A stretch of DNA of 21,508 nucleotides from DASZMJ01 sp035551935 (GTDB taxonomy: Bacteria > Planctomycetota > Planctomycetia > Isosphaerales > Isosphaeraceae), in NCBI GenBank assembly GCA_035551935.1, contig DASZMJ010000020.1, positions 1 to 21,508 on the forward strand. Direction: 5' to 3'. The position numbers were made by a program, and so were the translations under genes. Position 1 is the stretch's first letter. Each line of letters starts with the position of its first letter. The notes beneath the pieces were generated by a model. It saw nothing but the letters and a program-made list of their open reading frames with translations, did not search any database and was not told the DNA's origin. Positions 16,633 through 21,508 of this stretch are shown one piece after another.

Positions 16633-17631
16633 ATGACACGCTCAGACGCGATCGCCAGGCGGCAACTCCTGAAGGCCGGGCTCATCGTCGCGGGTCTGCC
16701 CTTCTGCCCCGAGGCGCTGTTCGACAGGCGCGCCCCCGCGGATGACGAGAAGCTGGCGGAAGACGCCCCGATCGGGCCGCGCGAGATTATCAAGGGTCTC
16801 GACGGCATGAGCCTGGTCGCCGACATCGGGGACACGTTCGGCGACGGCCACAACGCCGCCGCCGTCATCTCCTCGGCGTTCTTCTGCCGCGAACAGAGGC
16901 TCGACGCCGACACCCAGAGGGAGATCCTGGCCTACCTCGACGCCCGGCTGTTGAAAAACCCCATCTACGCCGCGGCCCGGCCGAAGGAGGCCGCTGACCC
17001 GGGGCTCGTAGACGGACTGCTCGAGGACCTCGACGCCGGCATCGCCACGCTGCGCGGGAAGGGCCACAACATCATCTTCGCGGTCGCCTGCCTGAAGGCC
17101 CTCCGCGCCGTGCCCGAGACCGCGACGCCCGGGCGGATCGACGGTCTTCGAGGGATGGTTCAGAGCTTCGGGCAGACGAGCGGCGGGCTTGCGAAGGATT
17201 CCGACCCGCTCGTGGGGCTCGACGACGAGCAAGAGTTCGTCCACTTCGTCTTCGAGGAATTCCTGCGGGCGAAGGGCAACGGGTTCGACGGACACGTCCT
17301 GACGATCGGGCACGCCCTACTCGAACTCCAGCGCATGGGCCACAAAGAGCTCGCCCGCAAGGGCGTTCCGGCCTACTGGAAGTGGGTTCGGGGTGCACGC
17401 GCGCGAAACGACGCGGGCGCGGGCAATGTCACATCTATCCCGCCGCGGGCGCGAACCCCGCTCACTCGAGACTACTGGGTGGCCCAGGCGAAGCACGACG
17501 TCAGCGAGATCGCAAGCAGCCACACGGTCAAGTACCCGTATAGCTTCTACGCTCTCGCGAAGGACGTGAAGGACGAGGGCCTGAAGAAGAGGATTCTCGC
17601 GAAAGCGTACCGCTTGACCGCGACGAGCTGA
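16633..17631 (+). CDS. Cassette 2: exported hypothetical protein with twin-arginine leader
   Basis: A 332-residue protein. The N-terminus MTRSDAIARRQLLKAGLIVA has an RRQLLK twin-arginine motif and a hydrophobic stretch (LLKAGLIVAGLPF), suggesting Tat export of a folded, possibly cofactor-bearing protein. The rest is largely helical (DADTQREILAYLDARLLKN, VHFVFEEFLRAKGNG) with several histidines (GDGHNAAAV, GKGHNIIF, FDGHVLTIGHALLEL). I recognise no family. A Shine-Dalgarno GAGG precedes the ATG. The cassette is the largest in the array, and the gene starts about 150 nt after the attC core, enough space for its own promoter, though none is obvious. Confidence 0.8.
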   Translation: MTRSDAIARRQLLKAGLIVAGLPFCPEALFDRRAPADDEKLAEDAPIGPREIIKGLDGMSLVADIGDTFGDGHNAAAVISSAFFCREQRLDADTQREILAYLDARLLKNPIYAAARPKEAADPGLVDGLLEDLDAGIATLRGKGHNIIFAVACLKALRAVPETATPGRIDGLRGMVQSFGQTSGGLAKDSDPLVGLDDEQEFVHFVFEEFLRAKGNGFDGHVLTIGHALLELQRMGHKELARKGVPAYWKWVRGARARNDAGAGNVTSIPPRARTPLTRDYWVAQAKHDVSEIASSHTVKYPYSFYALAKDVKDEGLKKRILAKAYRLTATS

Positions 17632-17709
17632 CCTCGAACGAAGGCGACTCAGCCGCCGGAGGGAAGAAGGGAGATTCTACTTTTTCGCGGCTCAGCCGGT
17701 CTCGCTGAC

Positions 17710-17804
17710 GCCTAACCTCACGCTGCAGCGGACCCGGCCGCAGTTGCTCTGTGGGTATGCAACGGTTACTGTAGCGGCCGGTCCGCTGAGCTTTGGTGTT
17801 AGGC
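17710..17804 (+). other. attC site 2 (95 bp)
   Basis: R'' GCCTAAC (17710-17716), R' GTTAGGC (17798-17804), with L'' GCTGCAGCGGACC and L' GGTCCGCTGAGC as in site 1. The central loop is shorter and more AT-rich (GTTGCTCTGTGGG) and unlike those of the other sites. Confidence 0.93.
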
Positions 17805-17808
17805 GGCA

Positions 17809-18078
17809 ATGGCCCTCCCCGCATTCGTGATCGGCGAATGGCTCGTGTGCCCGAAATGCGAGTTCCTCTGCGATTCGCCGTTCCAGCCCGCCGGCTCCAA
17901 TGCCACCGAGCCCGAGCTTGTCCTCGGCGCGTCCTTGCCAAAGTCCGAGGCCGTGTCGCCCGGCGACTGGAGCGTCGAGGTCGCAGCCCGGTGCCCGGCA
18001 TGCGGTACTCGCATCGCGGCCCTGGCCGTCTTCGAGGGGCGTGTCTTGCGCGCGTTCACCGCGTCGGACGCCGCCTAA
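17809..18078 (+). CDS. Cassette 3: small zinc-ribbon-like protein
   Basis: An 89-residue protein with two CxxC knuckles, LVCPKCEF near residue 14 and ARCPACGTRI near residue 61, plus an additional Cys (FLCDSPF). This suggests a structural zinc ribbon. No catalytic motif or DNA-binding helix is visible and the role is unknown. The ATG lies only 4 nt beyond the core site GTTAGGC, so AGGCGG of the attC end is the only possible Shine-Dalgarno. The TAA stop is part of the R'' box (GCCTAAC) of the next attC, so the gene fills the cassette almost completely. Confidence 0.78.
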   Translation: MALPAFVIGEWLVCPKCEFLCDSPFQPAGSNATEPELVLGASLPKSEAVSPGDWSVEVAARCPACGTRIAALAVFEGRVLRAFTASDAA

Positions 18079-18171
18079 CCTTGCGCTGCAGCGGACCCCG
18101 GCCGCCGCGGCGGTTTTCGTGAAGTCCAAGGCTTGCTCGGCGGCCGGGTCCGCTGAGCTTATGCGTTAGGC
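18073..18171 (+). other. attC site 3 (99 bp)
   Basis: R'' GCCTAAC (18073-18079) and R' GTTAGGC (18165-18171), with the conserved L boxes. The loop contains GCCGCGGCGGTTTTCGT, also found in sites 6 and 7. The R'' box overlaps the stop codon of the cassette 3 gene. Confidence 0.93.
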
Positions 18172-18229
18172 TGCGGAAGGTTTCCGGTCCAATCCTACCG
18201 GGAGTGGGCCAGCGACGCGGAGCCGCTCT

Positions 18230-18811
18230 ATGTCGATGCGACCCCTGATCTATCCGGTGAGCGATCTTGAGCCGATCCGACAAGCGGTCGGTAGCCGAGA
18301 CGAAGTCCTCATCCACCGGATGGTCGCCGAATATGCCAAGCATTACGAGGTCGGCCCCGAATCGTCGGAGGCCGAAGCGTTTCGTGAGCGGGCTCGGTCT
18401 TTTGTCGAGGGTCGATTGCGAGACGCAAAGGAACCGGGCGAGTGGGATAAGTGCATCCACCTCGCCGCTCTTAGCCTCGGCCTCCTGCGGAGCGAGTATC
18501 CCATCAACGATGACTGGAAATGGATGGCGTGGAGCGACTACCACGAGGAGATGGCGCCCCGGCTTCCCGAGGATGCGCGAAAGCTCCTGCACTGGCTCGT
18601 TGACGGTCGTCCGCTGAGGACGAAGGCGATCGACACGATGGGTTGCTATTTCGCTTGGCTCGATTCGGACGAAGTCCTACGACTCCATGAGGCGCTCGGT
18701 GCCCTGCAAGTCAGTGAGGAGACGCTCGGAGAGTTGCTGGAGTTCCATGAGGAGCTGCTTGGATGGCTCGAAGCCTGCCGCGGGAAATCCCTCCTACTCA
18801 TCGCAGCCTAG
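18230..18811 (+). CDS. Cassette 4: hypothetical protein
   Basis: A 193-residue soluble, acidic, mainly helical protein. It begins MSMRPLIYPVSDLEPIRQAV and continues GSRDEVLIHRMVAEYAKHYE, then WDKCIHLAALSLGLL, DWKWMAWSDYHEEMAPRLPE and a C-terminal LLEFHEELLGWLEACRGKS. The opening (Y-x-V-x-x-L-x-x-I-R-x-x-V-G-S-x-D) reminds me of the uncharacterised DUF7691-type proteins, but this is a weak impression. No signal peptide and no catalytic motif. The start is 58 nt after the core site; GCGGAGC before it is an acceptable ribosome binding site, and an in-frame ATG two codons later is an alternative. Confidence 0.8.
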   Translation: MSMRPLIYPVSDLEPIRQAVGSRDEVLIHRMVAEYAKHYEVGPESSEAEAFRERARSFVEGRLRDAKEPGEWDKCIHLAALSLGLLRSEYPINDDWKWMAWSDYHEEMAPRLPEDARKLLHWLVDGRPLRTKAIDTMGCYFAWLDSDEVLRLHEALGALQVSEETLGELLEFHEELLGWLEACRGKSLLLIAA

Positions 18812-18830
18812 CGGCGCATGGTCATGGGAA

Positions 18831-18888
18831 GCCTAACAGTGCGATCCAGCGGACCCGCTGCGCGGGCCGCTGAGCTTTGGCGTTAGGC
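18831..18888 (+). other. attC site 4, short form (58 bp)
   Basis: R'' GCCTAAC (18831-18837) and R' GTTAGGC (18882-18888) enclose a single compact hairpin, CCAGCGGACCCGC with GCGGGCCGCTG. The variable terminal structure of the other sites is reduced to a few bases. The L' side keeps CCGCTGAGCTTTGGC. Confidence 0.88.
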
Positions 18889-18905
18889 GACTTCGGAGCG
18901 ACCTC

Positions 18906-19283
18906 GTGGCGTCCGTGATCGAAGCCGAAGGGTTCGTCGTGAAGGACGCGCGGGGCGTCGTGCGGGCTCGGCTCGGCCTCGTCGGCGATGAGCAGGAGTA
19001 CGCCGGCCTGTCCCTCTACGACCAACAGGGGCAAAGCCGCATTCTCATCAGCACCGCCGGTGCAGGGAACTACGATCGAGCCACCGTGCTCATCAAGGAC
19101 TCCTCCGGGACGTTCCGCGCCAAACTCGATGTCGTCAACGGCGTCTCCTACCTCCTGTTGAGCGATGCGGGCGAGGTGCCTCGCGTACGGCTGGCATGCG
19201 ACTCGGCCGGCGGTACACTGGTCGAAGTGCTGAAGGCGGACGGAAGCGTTGCCTTCTCCACGCGGCAGGAACCAGACGCCTAA
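18906..19283 (+). CDS. Cassette 5: beta-repeat hypothetical protein
   Basis: A 125-residue protein built from repeated short beta units of the form (V/L)xxxDxxGxxRxxL: FVVKDARGVVRARLGLV, LSLYDQQGQSRILIS, VLIKDSSGTFRAKLDVV, LLLSDAGEVPRVRLA, VLKADGSVAF. Such units are known from uncharacterised bacterial proteins and probably form a small beta-solenoid or propeller-like sheet; the function is unknown. There is no signal peptide. The start is a GTG at 18906 (preceded by GGAGCG). A GTG three codons later is possible. The TAA stop lies inside the R'' box of the following attC, as in cassette 3. Confidence 0.75.
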   Translation: MASVIEAEGFVVKDARGVVRARLGLVGDEQEYAGLSLYDQQGQSRILISTAGAGNYDRATVLIKDSSGTFRAKLDVVNGVSYLLLSDAGEVPRVRLACDSAGGTLVEVLKADGSVAFSTRQEPDA

Positions 19284-19377
19284 CCTCGCGCTGCAGCGGC
19301 CCCCGCACCGTCGCGTCGCCTTCCCGGGTATCATCGCGTTCTCGGCGGTGCGGGTCCGCTGAGCTTTGGCGTTAGGC
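19278..19377 (+). other. attC site 5 (100 bp)
   Basis: R'' GCCTAAC (19278-19284) and R' GTTAGGC (19371-19377). The loop (CGCACCGTCGCG ... TATCATCGCG ... CTCGGCGGTGCGG) is a close relative of that of site 1. L'' carries a substitution (GCAGCGGCC instead of GCAGCGGACC). Confidence 0.92.
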
Positions 19378-19431
19378 GGCGGGGAGCGTGCATGACGCAA
19401 GGCACCGGCCGCATCGTCGAGTCGCGGGGCC

Positions 19432-19554
19432 CAGGGCGAACGCACGTGTTTCGCAAATCCTTGTCCTGCAAGGATTTGCAATCTAGTGCACGGAATTCAA
19501 CTAGTCGCAAGTTCTTTGCAGACAAGGATTTGTGAATTAGATGCGTTTGCCCTG
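19432..19554 (+). mobile_element. MITE-like element, copy 1 (123 bp)
   Basis: The ends are CAGGGCGAACGCA and TGCGTTTGCCCTG, terminal inverted repeats matching at 28 of 34 positions. The 10-bp direct repeat TCGCGGGGCC flanks it exactly (19422-19431 and 19555-19564), a target-site duplication. Inside is a perfect hairpin GCAAATCCTTG-TCCTG-CAAGGATTTGC (19453-19479). It codes for nothing and is far more AT-rich than its surroundings, so it must rely on a transposase encoded elsewhere. Confidence 0.9.
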
Positions 19555-19896
19555 TCGCGGGGCCTTACCGCAGACGAGCGGCGCGTCCTGCGGTGGCTCC
19601 TAACCGTCGGGGCCGAGATTACCGGCACGAATGCGGCGCGGGCGGCGGCCTACCTGCCCCAGCTCGATAAGCTCCGCGTCATAGGGCGGTGCCTCTGCGG
19701 ATGCCCGTCGATCGACCTGGCCCTTGAATCGCCGCACCTGCTCGTGGATGATCCGTCCGGCACGCTCTCCGACGTGGAGGGCCACTCCCCCGAAGGCACC
19801 GCGGTCGGGCTGATCCTCCGAGCGAGATCCGGCCACCTGTCGGGCCTTGAGGCGTATGCACGCGATGGTATCGTGCCATTCAGCCTGCCGACCGAC

Positions 19897-20019
19897 CAGG
19901 GCAAACGCATCTAATTCACAAATCCTTGTCTGCAAAGAACTTGCGACTAGTTGAATTCCGTGCACTAGATTGCAAATCCTTGCAGGACAAGGATTTGCGA
20001 AACACGTGCGTTCGCCCTG
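19897..20019 (-). mobile_element. MITE-like element, copy 2 (123 bp, inverted)
   Basis: An exact reverse complement of copy 1 over all 123 bp. It is flanked by a different 9-bp direct repeat, CCGACCGAC (19888-19896 and 20020-20028), so it is an independent insertion and not a duplication of the region. Together the copies form a 123-bp inverted repeat around 342 bp. Identity of the copies implies recent transposition. Confidence 0.9.
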
Positions 20020-20056
20020 CCGACCGACGAGCAATTGGCGGCCTTCGGGTGACGCC

Positions 20057-20155
20057 GCCTAACCTCGCGCTGCAGCGGACCCCACCCGCCGCGGCGGTTT
20101 TCGTAATCTCGAAGCTCGCTCGGGCGGGTGGATCCGCTGAGCTTTGGCGTTAGGC
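20057..20155 (+). other. attC site 6 (99 bp)
   Basis: R'' GCCTAAC (20057-20063) and R' GTTAGGC (20149-20155). The loop shares GCCGCGGCGGTTTTCGT with site 3. L' has one change (GGATCCGCTGAGC). Confidence 0.92.
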
Positions 20156-20168
20156 GGCTCGGACGCTC

Positions 20169-20546
20169 ATGAGCTACTACACCAACGTCGAATTCACGTT
20201 CTCGGACGATCCGCCCGACTTCGAGGCCGTCCTGAGCCGGGCCCGATCGTACCTGGAGGCCCGGGAACGTGAGTACGCCGTGGACTTCATCCTCGAGCAG
20301 CTGCGGCATGCTCTCGAAGAGGAGAAGGGTGACTTCAAAGGCCTGTGGTCCGATGATATCGATGGCCTGATGGAGCACATCTCCGCAGGCTTCCCGGGGC
20401 GGGCCTTCTACGTCCGCGGTATGGGTGAGGAGTTTGCTGACGTCTGGATCCGGCTCTACAGAGATGGAAAGATCGTCTTCCGCGTCGGCCCCTTCGAAGA
20501 GGAACTCGATTCATCGTTAGCGGAAGAGGCGACAGACGACGGCTGA
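20169..20546 (+). CDS. Cassette 7: hypothetical protein
   Basis: A 125-residue acidic soluble protein, MSYYTNVEFTFSDDPPDFEA..., with a predicted beta start, a long helix (LEAREREYAVDFILEQLRHA) and a beta-rich half (AFYVRGMGEEFADVWIRLYR, DGKIVFRVGPFEEE). The layout resembles small alpha/beta proteins of unknown function in other bacteria; I cannot assign a family. The ATG is 13 nt after GTTAGGC; apart from AGGCGG in the attC end there is no obvious ribosome binding site. Confidence 0.8.
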   Translation: MSYYTNVEFTFSDDPPDFEAVLSRARSYLEAREREYAVDFILEQLRHALEEEKGDFKGLWSDDIDGLMEHISAGFPGRAFYVRGMGEEFADVWIRLYRDGKIVFRVGPFEEELDSSLAEEATDDG

Positions 20547-20554
20547 GGCATGTC

Positions 20555-20654
20555 GCCTAACCGCGCGCTGCAGCGGACCCGGCCCGCCGCGGCGGTTTCA
20601 GGTCGGTCAACGGTAACACTCGGCGGGCCGGTCCGGTGAGCTTGGTCGTTAGGC
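20555..20654 (+). other. attC site 7 (100 bp)
   Basis: R'' GCCTAAC (20555-20561) and R' GTTAGGC (20648-20654). The loop begins with GCCGCGGCGGTTTC, like sites 3 and 6. L' carries GGTCCGGTGAGC, one change from the others. Confidence 0.92.
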
Positions 20655-20669
20655 GGCGGAGGCTGCCCG

Positions 20670-21479
20670 ATGACCGCCACATGCCCGCCAGGAACCGTGC
20701 GGGCAGCGCCCCGGGGGAACGGAGCATCTCGCAGACGGCGGCCCGACATCGACAACCCCCTGCGACCGGGTGTCCTTATGCCTGGCTCGGTCACGCGATA
20801 CCTGGACCTGCTGGACGACCAGCGCGAAGCCATCTTCCACGAGCTAGGCCCGCTGCCGGATGCCGTGTTGTGGTACCGACCCGGCCCAAGGGTCTGGTCC
20901 ATCGGCGAGCATCTCGACCATTCGCGGGTCGTCAATCGCTTCTTGCGCAGGCTCGTGATCGTCTATTACCCGCTGGCGTCGATCTTCGCGCGGCCGTTTC
21001 GCCATCGGCCGTATAAGACCGACATCGAACACATCCTCGCCAAGCCTCCCAGTTACCCGAAAAGCGGCGGCCGGATCTTTCCGCCGAAGTGCTCACCACG
21101 CCGACCTGTGAGCGTGGGCTTTCTGCATGAGGCGCTGCGGGCGGAGCACGCCGCGTGTCGCCGCTTCTACACCCCGCGTGACGAACAGCTTCTGGGCCAC
21201 GTCAGGCTCGCCGATCCGCTCATCGGCGCCATCAACTTGGTGCAGTTGCTCCCGATACAGGCGTATCATGACGCCCACCATTACGAGCGGGTGCGCATCC
21301 GGATCAAGGAACCGGAGTACGGCCGCGAGGCCGTGGGCGGGTGCCACCAGTGGCATCCGATCGGCGGAGACTCTGTTTTGCTTCAGCCGGAAATGGAGAG
21401 ACGCCATGTCCGAGTTATACTACAACTCGGGAGGAGTTTCTCCGATGCGAAAGCCCCGCAAGAACTACACGCCCCCTGA
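20670..21479 (+). CDS. Cassette 8: DinB-fold protein, C-terminus probably replaced by IS sequence
   Basis: The core YLDLLDDQREAIFHELGPLP, then YRPGPRVWSIGEHLDHSRVV and a later AYHDAHHYERVR, matches the four-helix DinB superfamily. His in LDHS and the pair in HDAHH would form the metal triad. Such proteins include thiol-dependent transferases and many of unknown role. The ATG at 20670 has a perfect GGAGG 7 nt upstream and lies close to the attC core. The ATG at 20778 (MPGSVTRYL) starts nearer the domain but lacks a ribosome binding site. The last 45 or so residues, after RIRIKEPEYG, look unlike any DinB protein and overlap the transposase start in another frame, so the gene is probably truncated by an insertion. 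Confidence 0.7.
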   Translation: MTATCPPGTVRAAPRGNGASRRRRPDIDNPLRPGVLMPGSVTRYLDLLDDQREAIFHELGPLPDAVLWYRPGPRVWSIGEHLDHSRVVNRFLRRLVIVYYPLASIFARPFRHRPYKTDIEHILAKPPSYPKSGGRIFPPKCSPRRPVSVGFLHEALRAEHAACRRFYTPRDEQLLGHVRLADPLIGAINLVQLLPIQAYHDAHHYERVRIRIKEPEYGREAVGGCHQWHPIGGDSVLLQPEMERRHVRVILQLGRSFSDAKAPQELHAP

Positions 21480-21508
21480 GAAGGTCGCCATCCTCAGGCG
21501 CCACCTGA
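21406..21508 (+). CDS. IS transposase OrfA (HTH), 5' end only
   Basis: MSELYYNSGGVSPMRKPRKN followed by YTPPEKVAILRRHL is the typical N-terminus of small helix-turn-helix transposase subunits (IS3/IS911-like OrfA, HTH_Tnp_1) that recognise the IS ends. The window ends after 34 codons. The start at 21406 follows GGAGAG; the in-frame ATG at 21445 follows GGGAGGAG and is an equally good start. A short palindrome TGCCAC-CA-GTGGCA (21342-21355) may belong to the IS left end, but I cannot fix the boundary without the other end. Confidence 0.7.
   Translation, partial: MSELYYNSGGVSPMRKPRKNYTPPEKVAILRRHL

Larger units (their letters stand above)
19392..20052 (+). pseudogene. Cassette 6 gene, interrupted twice by MITE-like insertions
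   Basis: The intact gene can be reconstructed. ATG at 19392, after GGGGAG, reads MTQGTGRIVESRG up to the first insertion. The middle reads LTADERRVLRWLLTVGAEIT through LSGLEAYARDGIVPFSLPTD to the second insertion, and the end reads EQLAAFG with a TGA at 20050, five bases before the next attC. Removing both 123-bp elements with one target duplicate each (133 + 132 bp) leaves 396 bp, a single frame of 131 codons. The protein has a Cys cluster (RCLCGCPSID) and resembles uncharacterised bacterial proteins; its function is unknown. As it stands, translation from 19392 ends after 47 codons inside the first element. Confidence 0.88.
14828..21330. mobile_element. Chromosomal integron: intI, attI and eight cassettes
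   Basis: The element comprises a divergent IntI-type integrase, an attI-like core at 15923, and seven attC sites that bound cassettes of about 560, 1315, 367, 717, 489, 778 (513 without MITEs) and 499 bp, plus the beginning of an eighth. All cassette genes point away from the integrase. The attC sites share nearly identical ends, as expected in a sedentary chromosomal array whose cassettes were made or collected by one lineage. The right end is blurred by an insertion sequence starting somewhere after about 21310. Confidence 0.92.

Noticed and set aside
19486..19914. A 142-codon open frame between the two MITEs
   Set aside because: It starts at a GTG inside copy 1 and stops inside copy 2. 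The two ends are mobile-element sequence; only the middle belongs to the original cassette gene, which is annotated as interrupted.
1..21508. tRNA, rRNA and riboswitches
   Set aside because: I looked for tRNA-like arms, TTCRA loops and known riboswitch cores and found none I could defend; GGTTCGTT copies are not part of cloverleaf structures.

Overview
The window is very GC-rich bacterial chromosome, most likely from a planctomycete, probably near the Isosphaeraceae. That placement is inferred from gene content: a DUF1559-type pseudopilin followed by a small lipoprotein, a giant Ser/Thr kinase with a WD40 tail, a BlaI/BlaR1 (M56) pair, a secreted BD-FAE-like esterase, and intergenic repeats rich in GGTTCGTT. 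No 16S or tRNA gene is present to confirm it.

Left part (1-9300). On the minus strand lie the DUF1559 pseudopilin (cut by the window edge) and a small poly-glycine lipoprotein with a strong hairpin behind it. A 4.1-kb kinase/WD40 gene follows. It is broken by at least three frame disruptions, one of which throws the HRDLK catalytic loop out of frame. Divergent from it is an RlmN-type radical SAM methyltransferase, then a BlaI repressor and a BlaR1-like M56 membrane peptidase. Two TACRACGTGTA palindromes overlap their promoter. The peptidase carries an unusual acidic/AK-rich/coiled-coil tail.

Middle (9300-14640). A perfect 16-bp-stem hairpin separates BlaR1 from a convergent secreted esterase. 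On the same strand is a three-gene set (RidA-like, SDR, SIS sugar isomerase; the last two overlap by ATGA) that looks like a small sugar-metabolism operon. carA is divergent from it. Behind carA is about 600 bp holding twelve GGTTCGTT motifs, three of them in a 33-bp tandem repeat.

Right part (14828-21508). This is a chromosomal integron, the most interesting region. A divergent integron integrase (IntI type, with the integron-specific insert) is followed by an attI-like core and then seven attC sites (GCCTAAC...GTTAGGC). These delimit seven complete cassettes and the start of an eighth, all in one direction. The integrase has a 2-nt frameshift. Cassette genes encode mostly unrecognised small proteins: one with a twin-arginine leader, one zinc-ribbon-like, one with beta repeats, and a DinB-fold protein in the last. 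Cassette 6 carries two identical, oppositely oriented 123-bp MITE-like elements, each with its own target duplication. Removing both in silico restores one 131-codon gene. The array runs into the 5' end of an insertion sequence at the right edge.
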